From an uncultured Pirellulaceae bacterium (GTDB taxonomy: Bacteria; Planctomycetota; Planctomycetia; Pirellulales; Pirellulaceae): a DNA stretch of 64,000 bases. The notes beneath the pieces are model-generated. The model was not told the origin of the DNA. It worked only from the letters and a program-made list of their open reading frames with translations, and did not search any database. Numbering within the stretch: position 1 is the first letter of the stretch; every line of letters starts with the position of its first letter. Both the position numbers and the translations under genes were made by a program. The stretch lies in assembly GCA_938084685.1 (NCBI GenBank), contig CALKGE010000004.1, positions 62,001 through 126,000 on the forward strand, written 5' to 3'. Positions 36,972 to 48,123 of the stretch are shown piece by piece.

Positions 36972-37940
36972 CTAGCAAGCTGCGATCAGTTCAGAAATCC
37001 GGGACAAACTGATATTGCCTCCGGATACCACACAGGCCACACGTGTTTGAGGAGTATCAAATTCCATTTGCACTGCGGCTGCATAGGAAGTCGCTCCGGA
37101 CGGTTCGACAACCATTTTCGCTCGTTCCATCATGCGCTTCATTGCTTCTGCAATTTGCTGATCGTCGACAACAACGATCTCGTCGACCAGATCTCGCACC
37201 ACTGGCCAGGTCAAATCACCAAGGCTGGTCAGCAGTCCGTCGGCAATCGTATTGGGCGCAGTCTGCGGAATAAACTCTCCGGCCTGCTTGCTGCGAAACG
37301 CGTCGTCAGCTCCGGCCGGTTCGGCGCCAACAATTCTCACGTCTGGATTGATCGATTTGGCTGCGATAGCGATCCCACTTAACAGCCCGCCACCACCCAG
37401 TGGAGCGATAATCACATCGAGACCTGGAACCTGCTCGAACAATTCCAATGCGACCGTCCCCTGCCCTGCAATAATTCCAGGGTGATTATAAGGGTGAATG
37501 AAAGTTGCTCCCGTTTCGGCTACCACCTGTTGAGCCGTTTCTTCCCGAGCTTCCAGCGTAGGTTCACACAAGACTACTTGGGCTCCATAACCTGCCACCG
37601 CTTCCTGCTTCACGAGCGGAGCATTGGAGGGCATGACGATATGTGCTGGAATCCCTCGTTGCCTGGCGGCCAGTGCCAGAGCCTGCGCGTGATTACCACT
37701 GCTATGCGTCACCACCCCCGCCGCAGCCTGCTGGTCAGACAAACTGAGCACCACATTGCTAGCGCCCCGGTACTTGAACGCTCCTACTTTTTGCAGATGC
37801 TCACATTTAAAGTAGACGTCGGCAGAGGCAAACTGACTGAGCTGCTGGCACGTTTGCACCGGCGTACGATGGATGACACTGCGGATCCGCTGATGAGCCT
37901 CACGGATTGCTGCCAGATCTGCTGCATAGGAACCGACCAT
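36972..37940 (-). CDS. PLP-dependent threonine/serine dehydratase-like enzyme
   Basis: A 322-residue fold-type II PLP enzyme. The Schiff-base lysine is in GAFKYRGASN, the substrate loop is SSGNHAQAL and the phosphate loop is GGGGLLSG. There is no C-terminal ACT regulatory domain, so it matches short catabolic threonine dehydratases or serine/threo-hydroxyaspartate dehydratases rather than the biosynthetic IlvA. It lies 6 bases after the TctA gene. Together with the transporter it suggests uptake and deamination or dehydration of a carboxylic or amino acid. Confidence 0.88.
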   Translation of the reverse strand: MVGSYAADLAAIREAHQRIRSVIHRTPVQTCQQLSQFASADVYFKCEHLQKVGAFKYRGASNVVLSLSDQQAAAGVVTHSSGNHAQALALAARQRGIPAHIVMPSNAPLVKQEAVAGYGAQVVLCEPTLEAREETAQQVVAETGATFIHPYNHPGIIAGQGTVALELFEQVPGLDVIIAPLGGGGLLSGIAIAAKSINPDVRIVGAEPAGADDAFRSKQAGEFIPQTAPNTIADGLLTSLGDLTWPVVRDLVDEIVVVDDQQIAEAMKRMMERAKMVVEPSGATSYAAAVQMEFDTPQTRVACVVSGGNISLSRISELIAAC

Positions 37941-37946
37941 TCGTTG

Positions 37947-39434
37947 CTACTCCTCTTTGGCTCGTGACCTAAGCCAGGTTTTCATCATTGGCCAGACCAC
38001 CAATACGACAGAAACGATCAGAAACAGCAAGGCAACGGGGCGAGTTACCAGGGGAAGATAACTTCCGTTTGCGGCCTGCAGTCCGGCTCCCAATTTTTCT
38101 TCCGCAATGGGCGCCAGCACGAACCCAATGACAAACGGAGCTAACGGGATAGTGGCACGTTCCATCACAAAACCCGCTACTCCAAATCCAAGCATCACCC
38201 AGACATCGAACATGCGGTTATTCAGTGCATAGGAACCGACGACACAGAAGACGATCACAACAGGCAGCAAATAGACTCTGGGAATGGTTGCCAGTTTCGA
38301 GATCCACTTGGCGCTGAGCACCATCATGGCGAACATCACGACGTTGGCCAGCAACATGGTCAGGATGATGGTGTAAACGATTTCCGGATTATTACGAAAC
38401 AGCAGTACTCCGGGCTGCAAACCGTGGAGTATCAATGCGCCCAACAGAATGGCATCGATCACGCTGCCGGGGATCCCCATGGCAACCAACGGGATTAACG
38501 CTCCGCCGATCGTGGCATTGTTTGCTGCTTCACTGGCAACGACTCCTTCTTCACTGCCCGTCCCAAACGCATCTGGATCCTTGCTCACCGACTTGGAAGC
38601 CGAATAGGCCATCACGCTACCAACGTTCGCTCCGATCCCCGGAAGAATGCCGACCCAGGTCCCGATGACACTGCTACGGATCATATTGCCCAGATGTCGA
38701 AACCAGTCGGCAGCACCCAGCAGAATACCTTCTGGAGCGACCTGACTGACCGACTCGACCTGCTTTTCACGACTCGTCACTTCATGAATGACCTGACTCA
38801 CCGCAAACAGCCCAATCAGGACGGGCAGCAGGTCGAACCCGTTATTGAGCTGTTCGATTCCCAGCGTCCAGCGCGTGTCTCCTGTTGCGGGAGATTCTCC
38901 CGGAATGGTTACCAGAATCCCCAGAAATCCTGAAAAGACACCGGCCGCCAATGACTTACTGGAAATCGAAGCGATCAGAACCAGAGCGACAAGGACCAAC
39001 GCAAAGTAATCAAAGTCACCCAGTTCCGTGGAAAGATGAGAGATAGGTTCCGCCAGCAGAGCAAGAAAAATCCAGGAGATGAGTCCGCCAACGAACGAGG
39101 CCATGATCCCCAGACCCAGCGCCCGACCAGGCTTGCCAGCACGGGCCATGGGGTAGCCGTCAAGTGTGGTAATAACCGAGGCTGGTGTCCCGGGCATCCG
39201 TAGCAACGTGGCAGTAATGAGTCCCCCGGAGATCGATCCCACGTACATGGAAACCAAAAGCACCATCGCTTCGGCCGGCTGCATCGAGTAGGTCAGCGGG
39301 AGCGAGAGAGCGATTAACATCGCACCGGTCAGCCCCGGAATCGCTCCGACCAGAATCCCCAGCATGGTGCCGATCCCGACCCACAGGAGATTTACAGGGT
39401 CACCAATCGTCAATTCGTAGATCACTTCGTTCAT
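37947..39434 (-). CDS. tctA: Tripartite tricarboxylate transporter large membrane subunit (TctA)
   Basis: A 495-residue membrane protein with the duplicated TctA signatures: GTMLGILVGAIPGLTGAMLIALSLPLTY near the N-terminus and IGTWVGILPGIGANVGSVMAYSASKS in the middle. It has about 11-12 hydrophobic segments and is the expected length. TctA forms the permease with TctB, using a substrate-binding protein TctC. GGGGA lies 10-14 bases before the ATG. It follows the TctC-TctB fusion gene by 15 bases on the same strand, so the complete transporter needs only two genes here. Confidence 0.93.
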   Translation of the reverse strand: MNEVIYELTIGDPVNLLWVGIGTMLGILVGAIPGLTGAMLIALSLPLTYSMQPAEAMVLLVSMYVGSISGGLITATLLRMPGTPASVITTLDGYPMARAGKPGRALGLGIMASFVGGLISWIFLALLAEPISHLSTELGDFDYFALVLVALVLIASISSKSLAAGVFSGFLGILVTIPGESPATGDTRWTLGIEQLNNGFDLLPVLIGLFAVSQVIHEVTSREKQVESVSQVAPEGILLGAADWFRHLGNMIRSSVIGTWVGILPGIGANVGSVMAYSASKSVSKDPDAFGTGSEEGVVASEAANNATIGGALIPLVAMGIPGSVIDAILLGALILHGLQPGVLLFRNNPEIVYTIILTMLLANVVMFAMMVLSAKWISKLATIPRVYLLPVVIVFCVVGSYALNNRMFDVWVMLGFGVAGFVMERATIPLAPFVIGFVLAPIAEEKLGAGLQAANGSYLPLVTRPVALLFLIVSVVLVVWPMMKTWLRSRAKEE

Positions 39435-39449
39435 GGCAGCGAAATCCCC

Positions 39450-40835
39450 TTATGGCAACTGAATGCTGAAAAAGGACTGGAAAACGAAATGCACCAGCAG
39501 TGGAACCAGGATCGCCATTTCCGGGACATATGATTTGGTAAACAGTTTTTGAAGATCCTCGTTTTTGTAACCTCCACAGAGGACTGCCACGTCGAGCATA
39601 TAGATTGCGGTTATGATTCTGAAATCGATCGGCAGGTATTCGAGCGCCAACAAATAAAGGGCAGTCATGAGGACAAACAGTCCGGCGTTCCCCAATCGTG
39701 GGAGACGACCTTTCCGCTCTACCGCTTCAGGCTCTTCCTCGATCAACTCGGTTGTCTCCTGCTGAAGATCCGAATCGGAATGACGAAGGCGACGTACTAC
39801 CAGAACGAGCAAACTGGTGGCCGTAGCGATGGACACCCACAACGGGATATTGGGAAGCACGTCCGGAGAAGTCGCATCCACACTCTGGATTTTCCCGATA
39901 CGCGTCTGCAGCATCTCCTGCATGGCCCCTCCAGTGGCGATATAAGGTTCAGACAATCGGAGCGCCAACTTTTCCCGGACTTCTGGTGCCGCCATACACC
40001 GTGCAATGACGCCAGCCATCAGGCTAACCTTTTGCGGGTCCGTTCCTTTGGGAAACCACCAGAAATGCATGTTGGCGTGAACGAAATTAAATCCCTGCTC
40101 CAACGCCGTCTGAATCTCCGGAACCTCCGGATGACGCTCGGCGGAACTAATCGCCACAGCGCGTAGTCCTCCGTCTTTGAACGAGACATACTCACCGAGC
40201 GAAAAGGCGGAGACATCTGCGTGCCCTCCGATGACTGCTTCGAACCGCGATGCACCTCCACCTTTCTGCGTGTATCGAAAATGTGCGCCGGGAAAATCTT
40301 TTTCGAGAATCAGTCCGGCGTAGTGTACCGGAGCGCCAAGATTTGCGGCAAAAACCAATTCGTTCGGCGCCTCCTTGGCAGCCTGCATCAACTCGGTCAA
40401 CGTCCGGTAAGGCGAATCCTCGGCGACCGCAATCACCATACTCGTCTTACCACTGGCGGCGATCGGTTCGAAAGACTCAGGCCCGTAAGAGACTTTGCCC
40501 GAAGCCTGTGCGGTAATCAATGCTTCATGCAGAATCATCATCGTGTAGCCATCGGGCTCTGCTTTCCGAGCCTGACCGCTACCGATCGTTGCACCAGCGC
40601 CCCCAACGTTTTTGACAACAATCTCCTGGTCCAGAAAACCGTTGTCTTTCACCGCTTTCTGAATCATGCGGGCAAACGTATCGCTTTCCCCCCCCGGTCC
40701 GAAAGGGACGACCAAGGTGATGGCACGGTTAGGATACTGGTCATTGGCTGTGCTGCCGGAGCCGAACAGACGCCAACCAATATCTGCCAGTACAACCAGC
40801 AGGACGACAAGCCTAATCCAGTTACGCTGCGACAT
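39450..40835 (-). CDS. TctC-TctB fusion: tethered substrate-binding protein plus small membrane subunit
   Basis: A 461-residue protein. A signal/anchor helix at about 8-24 is followed by a Bug/TctC-type binding domain (ITLVVPFGPGGESDTFARMIQ, VVKNVGGAGATIGSGQ, EPDGYTMMILHEALI). From about 330 the protein has four hydrophobic segments in TctB order (LWVSIATATSLLVLVV, GLFVLMTALYLLALEYLP, ITAIYMLDVAVLCG, MAILVPLLVHFVF). TctB and TctC are normally separate genes. The ATG overlaps the stop of the preceding amidohydrolase gene as TAATG. No frameshift is needed to join the halves. Ligand unknown. Confidence 0.85.
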   Translation of the reverse strand: MSQRNWIRLVVLLVVLADIGWRLFGSGSTANDQYPNRAITLVVPFGPGGESDTFARMIQKAVKDNGFLDQEIVVKNVGGAGATIGSGQARKAEPDGYTMMILHEALITAQASGKVSYGPESFEPIAASGKTSMVIAVAEDSPYRTLTELMQAAKEAPNELVFAANLGAPVHYAGLILEKDFPGAHFRYTQKGGGASRFEAVIGGHADVSAFSLGEYVSFKDGGLRAVAISSAERHPEVPEIQTALEQGFNFVHANMHFWWFPKGTDPQKVSLMAGVIARCMAAPEVREKLALRLSEPYIATGGAMQEMLQTRIGKIQSVDATSPDVLPNIPLWVSIATATSLLVLVVRRLRHSDSDLQQETTELIEEEPEAVERKGRLPRLGNAGLFVLMTALYLLALEYLPIDFRIITAIYMLDVAVLCGGYKNEDLQKLFTKSYVPEMAILVPLLVHFVFQSFFSIQLP

Positions 40836-41761
40836 TATGAATAGAAGACACTTTCAGCTGTGCGACGCAATAACCAATCTTTATCCCCGGCAGAAAGGAA
40901 ATCTGCCTCTTTAATCAGGTTGAAGGAAGGAGCGTATTCGTGCCCATCCACTACCTGAAATGGACCATCACTGGCCCACATCAATCGCTCGACACCGTAA
41001 GCATCAATACAGGATTTGATCATTGGTACGAGGTCGTGATAGGGGGCTTTTTTCTTGCCGAGGGCGTAGTACGCAGAAATCTTAACCGTAACATTTTTGT
41101 GTTTTGCCAGCTTGCAAAGGGAAGCCACGTCACTTTCACGTATTTGTCCGTCCACTCCGATACGGGCGAAATGGTCAATCACAACGGGCGTATCAGGATA
41201 ACGCTCGCACATCTTATCCACCGACCCCAGAAACTTCGCGTCGATCAAGTGGCACATGGCAAGTCCGTGCTTGCCGCCTGCTTTCCACATCGCGTGCATG
41301 CCATCGCCCTCGAGCCACTGGTCCGGCGTCTGGTCATGAGGACGGATACGAAAGCCACGAACGCCCTGGCGGGCCAAACGCACCATTTCCCTGGCGGGTC
41401 GTGCGTTTTCATCGATCACCGCCACGCCACTGAACACCCCGGGGTGCTTGGCCATCATGTCCAGCATGTAGCTATTGTCAAATCGATAGAAGCTCATCTG
41501 AATGAGCACAATGCGGTTCACATTTACTGGATGGCAATGTGAGAAAAGCTGTTCCGGAGTGAAACTCGGTGGCTGCATGTCCGCCTTACTGAAAGAGGGA
41601 TGCAGAGGATAACGATCGGTATCCGGAGTCCATACATGAACGTGCGCGTCGACATAGCCTTTCGCTGCGGCCGCAGGCAACGACGAAGCTGCCACGGCGG
41701 CCAGCGCCGATGCCTTGGTGAATTCACGACGGTTAAGTTGATCTGCAAATTTCACGAACAT
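40835..41761 (-). CDS. Tat-exported amidohydrolase-2 family hydrolase
   Basis: About 308 residues from the ATG 41761, chosen for its AGAGGAG site 5-11 bases upstream and because it gives a Tat-like NRREFTKASALAAVAASSLPAAAA. The metal motif is VDAHVHVW; later conserved parts are GVAVIDENARP, GVRGFRIRPH, PVVIDHFARIG and LMWASDGPF with the metal-binding aspartate. The family (amidohydrolase 2) includes lactonases and decarboxylases of 2-pyrone-4,6-dicarboxylate type. The TAATG overlap with the transporter fusion gene indicates translational coupling and suggests the product or substrate is what is transported. Confidence 0.85.
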   Translation of the reverse strand: MFVKFADQLNRREFTKASALAAVAASSLPAAAAKGYVDAHVHVWTPDTDRYPLHPSFSKADMQPPSFTPEQLFSHCHPVNVNRIVLIQMSFYRFDNSYMLDMMAKHPGVFSGVAVIDENARPAREMVRLARQGVRGFRIRPHDQTPDQWLEGDGMHAMWKAGGKHGLAMCHLIDAKFLGSVDKMCERYPDTPVVIDHFARIGVDGQIRESDVASLCKLAKHKNVTVKISAYYALGKKKAPYHDLVPMIKSCIDAYGVERLMWASDGPFQVVDGHEYAPSFNLIKEADFLSAGDKDWLLRRTAESVFYS

Positions 41762-41861
41762 AACTCCTCTCGAAAAAATCGTCTCCTTCCGGTCGCCCGG
41801 ACTACCTCGCCATTGTAGCAAATGAGGCAGCCAGTTCCTTTGGCTCAATCGCCGAGATCGT

Positions 41862-42941
41862 CTAAGTGTGGCTGTTCGTGCCAACTCGACTTTCGTTCCA
41901 GGTCGCCCCGACCATCAGGCAGTTGATTCCTGAACCAATCCCCAGAAGTGCGATGTTTTCTCCAGCCTGTACCTGCCCCTGCTGCAGTCCTGCAGCAAGA
42001 GTTACTGGCAGCGCGGCCGAGCCGGTATTTCCTAACCACTGGAATGTCGTGAAGTCGTTGGCTTCCGGTAATCCGAGCGATTCGAGCATCAGTTTTCGAT
42101 GAGCAGCACCCACCTGATGACAAAACGAATGGTGAATATCACTGCGTTGCCACCGAGTATCTGAGAGAAAACGAGCGAACGTAGCAACGCCGGTTTTTAT
42201 TCCTTCGGCCATCAGCCGTTCAGAATCTGTACTCATGAGCGGACGCATGTCGTCAGCAACCGCTTCATCTTTGCCACTCTGACACAGATCATGGAATTGG
42301 GTGTTTGCCTGAGCCGTCACGGCATGCAGGACGTTGTCTGTCCGGCTGATGTCCCGGCTGGTCAGCAGGATGGCCGAGCTGGCTGATCCGATGGTGAGTG
42401 ATGCCACCGCCATTTTTACTGTTTTGCGATTCCAGGATTCATCCTCATTAAGAGAACGAATCGTGTTTTCCACCAGGTGACGGCTATCTTCTGTTCCTAC
42501 GATCAAAGCCGCTTCGATCTGCCCTAACTCAATCGCATTGGCGGCCAGCGCGATGCCGTTGAGCTGGCCCAAGCAGGCATTGGATAAATCATAAACCATG
42601 CAATCAGGTCGCAGCCCCAACGCATGATGTACTCGACAAGCCGTGGCCGGTTCCAAATGATCCCGGCAAACAGAGCCGTGAATCAGCATCCCTATCCGGC
42701 CCGGGGAAATTTCGGCCGCCTCCAAGGCCTGCCTGCCGGACTCGATCGATTTGTCACCCGGCAACGCTGCCGGTTCCCAAAACCGTCGCTCGGCGATGCC
42801 CGTCATCAATTCCAAACGCCCTTCTGGAAGCCTCATACGCTGATAAGCCGGCGCCAAACGCTTTTCCAGTTCCGAAGTCGTCACAATTTCCGTGGGCAAC
42901 GTGTAACCGAGCGACTCGATCGCTACTTTTGAATATCGCAT
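41862..42941 (-). CDS. oleA: OleA-like thiolase (head-to-head acyl condensation enzyme)
   Basis: A 359-residue KAS III-fold thiolase. It matches OleA more closely than FabH: RLAPAYQRM and the TGIAERRFW segment near the N-terminus, HLEPATA, LSNACLGQLNG and ALLGIGSGINCLM at the end. Cys123, Glu97, His275 and Asn305 correspond to Cys143, Glu117, His285 and Asn315 of Xanthomonas OleA; the Glu-Cys spacing (26) and His-Asn spacing (30) are the same. OleA condenses two fatty acyl-CoAs to a beta-keto acid for long-chain olefin synthesis, a pathway known from planctomycetes. No oleB, oleC or oleD is in the window. Starts the minus-strand run. Confidence 0.8.
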   Translation of the reverse strand: MRYSKVAIESLGYTLPTEIVTTSELEKRLAPAYQRMRLPEGRLELMTGIAERRFWEPAALPGDKSIESGRQALEAAEISPGRIGMLIHGSVCRDHLEPATACRVHHALGLRPDCMVYDLSNACLGQLNGIALAANAIELGQIEAALIVGTEDSRHLVENTIRSLNEDESWNRKTVKMAVASLTIGSASSAILLTSRDISRTDNVLHAVTAQANTQFHDLCQSGKDEAVADDMRPLMSTDSERLMAEGIKTGVATFARFLSDTRWQRSDIHHSFCHQVGAAHRKLMLESLGLPEANDFTTFQWLGNTGSAALPVTLAAGLQQGQVQAGENIALLGIGSGINCLMVGATWNESRVGTNSHT

Positions 42942-43654
42942 CTCCCGATTTTATCTCATCCCTATTGCACTGATAACCACAGAAACCGGACACCCTTAAA
43001 AAGAGACTCGCCTCGGCCATCTCGATAGGTTGACACTCGCTTTCGGACCGATTTCTGGAGTGGCACTCACAGTTTTATGGGTTGGAAAACAGGTTTGGCG
43101 AGTTTTGCGAAACAGAATTCCAAAAATTTTCTATCGACATCTTGTGGAATCGAAGAGCCGCTAGCACTACATCTTGTGGGTGCAAGATTTTCCAAATACA
43201 AAATGGCTGAAGGCATTTGAAAAAAAGGGAAAGAGTTGTCACAATCTTGTCTTCTTGCTTCCCACAAGATGAACCCAGATATTGCACCTGTTCAAGGAGA
43301 ACACAGAACGGTATCCGAAATGGATTTCACTTCCCGGGTCTGACCAAAGACCGCATGTAAGGGGGGCGAAACTGATTCGTTCTTACAAAATCCATGAAAC
43401 TCTGGATGAGAGAAGTGGATTTGGTTCTGAGCAATATCTGAAACGCGTTGCTAATCGTTCAAAGGAATTGATTTCGTTAGCATTCTCGTTCAGTGTCCAT
43501 TCAGTTTCTGAATGTCAGCTATCACTCAATTGATGCTGCCTATTCAATCTTGCATGATCTGCGATCAGCCCGGGAGCCGTTCTGGTTTTTTTGTCTTAAT
43601 TCGGAAAACTCTTCCTCGCGAAGTTTGATTCCGAGTATCTGAAAGGGATTACAG
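42942..43654. other. 713-base non-coding gap with inverted and direct repeats
   Basis: No convincing gene in either direction. The left part (43060-43300) is richer in A/T and carries three copies of ATCTTGTGG-type sequence; the rest is low in coding character. It separates the oleA-like gene from the C26-like gene and must contain the promoters of both. Confidence 0.55.
43137..43271. repeat. ACATCTTGTGG repeats forming an imperfect inverted repeat
   Basis: ACATCTTGTGG is at 43137-43147 and again at 43169-43179. CATCTTGTGGG at 43170-43180 is matched in reverse complement by CCCACAAGATG at 43261-43271; allowing one small gap the match extends inward to about 18 bases (GCAAGA on both arms). 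The arms enclose about 80 bases. Confidence 0.55.
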
Positions 43655-44404
43655 ATGCAAAAGAAACCATTGATTGGCATCAATATTGATTACAAGAGTG
43701 AAACCAAAGATACGTCTGCCTATTTTTATCTGGCAGCCGGATATTCAGACTGCGTGCTACGAGCCGGTGGCATCCCCGTAATGGTCCCCATTATGGAAGA
43801 GGATGACGACATCAGTGCAGTGCTCGACACACTCGACGGATTTATACTCGTAGGCGGGCTGGACCTCGACCCTCATCGAGACGGATTCATGCGTCACACC
43901 TCGTGTCGCCTGATGAGTTCTCGCCGCGAAATCTTTGACCGTCAGCTGGCTCGGCAGATCTGCGAGCGTAAGCTGCCTGTATTCGGAATCGGTGTGGGCA
44001 TGCAATTGTTAAACATCACCGCTGGCGGAAACCTGCACCTGCACATTCCTGAAGCACTGCCTGCTGCGGTACCGCATCGTGACCCTCAGGATCCAGCTCA
44101 TCGTCACGGTCTGGAAATTGCGCCTGGCTCCGTCCTGGAACGGATCTACGGTGACGGGGAAATCCGAGTTAACTCGAATCACCATATGGCAATCGACGAA
44201 GTCGCACCTGGATTCACTGTCACAGCTCGTTGTCCTGACGGGGTCGTCGAGGCAATCGAGTACACCGAAAACGGCTGGGTAGCCATGGGAACTCAATTTC
44301 ACCCCGAAGCTCCCTCAGCCACTGCCATGGACTTCCGAATCATCGAAGAATTTCTGGATGAAGTTCGTGTTGAATCGGGCCTGCAACTGGCAGCCGCTGC
44401 TTAA
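43655..44404 (+). CDS. Peptidase C26 / class I glutamine amidotransferase-like protein lacking the catalytic cysteine
   Basis: A 249-residue protein of the gamma-glutamyl-gamma-aminobutyrate hydrolase (PuuD-like) family. It has GINIDY at the start, GFILVGGLDLDP, and the C-terminal catalytic His-Glu in MGTQFHPEAP (His216, Glu218). At the nucleophile elbow, where the family reads GICRGMQ, this protein reads FGIGVGMQLLN with GGT (Gly113) in place of the Cys codon. The frame is intact with no sign of decay. Amide hydrolysis by the normal mechanism is therefore unlikely; a binding, regulatory or altered role is possible. AAGGGA lies 8-13 bases before the ATG. Confidence 0.85.
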   Translation: MQKKPLIGINIDYKSETKDTSAYFYLAAGYSDCVLRAGGIPVMVPIMEEDDDISAVLDTLDGFILVGGLDLDPHRDGFMRHTSCRLMSSRREIFDRQLARQICERKLPVFGIGVGMQLLNITAGGNLHLHIPEALPAAVPHRDPQDPAHRHGLEIAPGSVLERIYGDGEIRVNSNHHMAIDEVAPGFTVTARCPDGVVEAIEYTENGWVAMGTQFHPEAPSATAMDFRIIEEFLDEVRVESGLQLAAAA

Positions 44405-44493
44405 GGCAGGTTATCCGGCCTCAACCTTTGCATAACCTCCACGGGTTGTGCCACCTCCCCGATGCTCCCCGAGCTCAATCGGGGACCCAAGAC

Positions 44494-44531
44494 AAAAAAA
44501 CTCTGCGGTGCCGGACTCGCACCGCAGAGTT
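44494..44531 (-). terminator. Rho-independent terminator of acnA
   Basis: AACTCTGCGGTGC (44499-44511) and GCACCGCAGAGTT (44519-44531) form a perfect 13-base stem with a 7-base loop. On the minus strand the stem is followed by a T-run (44500-44494). It lies 45 bases past the acnA stop. The C26-like gene reads towards it from the other side, where the T-run is weak, so it may work in both directions to a lesser degree. A second small hairpin, CCCCGA/TCGGGG, lies at 44467-44484. Confidence 0.85.
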
Positions 44532-44575
44532 CTCTTTGTTCTGGCAGATCTCTTGAAGACTCTGGAAAACTATGC

Positions 44576-47287
<2,712 letters not shown>

Positions 47288-47419
47288 GGAACCTGACAAT
47301 CTCTTCTTATAAAAATGTTGACGGTGGTCACGCTTACCCAGCGTGGCAAAGCACAGGGACAAACGCCCATTTTATCGGATGATGAGGCAGGTCAAAAGTA
47401 GAGCGCGACGGTGCCAAGC

Positions 47420-48007
47420 CTAAGAATTATCGCCGTTTGACGTTTTTTTGAAGTTTAACGTCATTTGAGGCAACTCGGATTCAGCATCTGGATTCAATTC
47501 GCGATACAGCAGGCTAGGTTGGATATCGCGATTGTTCTGATATTTGGAACTCTGGTATTCAGTAACATCCCCGGCAATTTCGTGATAAAAGATCTGGCAA
47601 ATCTGCACGCCTGGATAGATCTTTACCGGCTGCACAGCAAACATTTCGAGCGTCCAGAATCCTTTGAAGCCGACATCACCAAATCCGGCAGTCACGTGCA
47701 CAAACAACCCGAGCCGCCCAATCGAACTTCGACCTTCAATCATCGGCACCAGATCATGCGTTTCGGTCCGTTCCACCGTACGCCCCAGATACAACTGGTT
47801 CGGATTCAAAACCAACCCGGACTCGGGAATCTTTAACCGCCGCACCCGGTTAACCTGTCGCATATCAAGAACGACTTCTTCATACACCATGACTTCATCA
47901 TGCAGCGTCAGGTTGTAGCTATTGGGATTAAGGTTGTCGTCGTTGAATGGCTCGATACTAATCGTATCGCCTAGACGGTTCTTAATTTCCTGCCCCGAAA
48001 GAATCAT
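47420..48007 (-). CDS. dcd: dCTP deaminase
   Basis: A 195-residue protein from the ATG 48007, which starts MILSGQEIKNRLGD as the family does; a long in-frame extension to 48166 is not conserved-looking. Motifs are GRSSIGRLGLFVHVTAGFGDVGFKG and FWTLEMFAV, with the catalytic glutamate at 121, then SSKYQNNRDIQPSLLYRE at the C-terminus. It makes dUTP (or, in bifunctional forms, dUMP) from dCTP for thymidylate synthesis; the sequence alone does not settle which. It follows nth by 116 bases on the same strand. Confidence 0.92.
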   Translation of the reverse strand: MILSGQEIKNRLGDTISIEPFNDDNLNPNSYNLTLHDEVMVYEEVVLDMRQVNRVRRLKIPESGLVLNPNQLYLGRTVERTETHDLVPMIEGRSSIGRLGLFVHVTAGFGDVGFKGFWTLEMFAVQPVKIYPGVQICQIFYHEIAGDVTEYQSSKYQNNRDIQPSLLYRELNPDAESELPQMTLNFKKTSNGDNS

Positions 48008-48123
48008 CTGTTGCCGATCCGAAGTGAGAAATGATGTGTTAGGGATTGTCGAAGATAAGTTCTGTGCCGACAGCACCATGTGAATATCGCATGTTGACCC
48101 GGTTAACGCAAATTCACAAGGAG

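Noticed and set aside
41762..41884. Longer amidohydrolase start at 41884
   Set aside because: The upstream part overlaps the oleA-like 3' end and lacks a ribosome site, whereas 41761 has AGAGGAG and leads into a Tat signal.
44494..44531. Hairpin as a terminator mainly for the plus-strand C26-like gene
   Set aside because: The T-run follows the stem only on the minus strand, so it belongs mainly to acnA.
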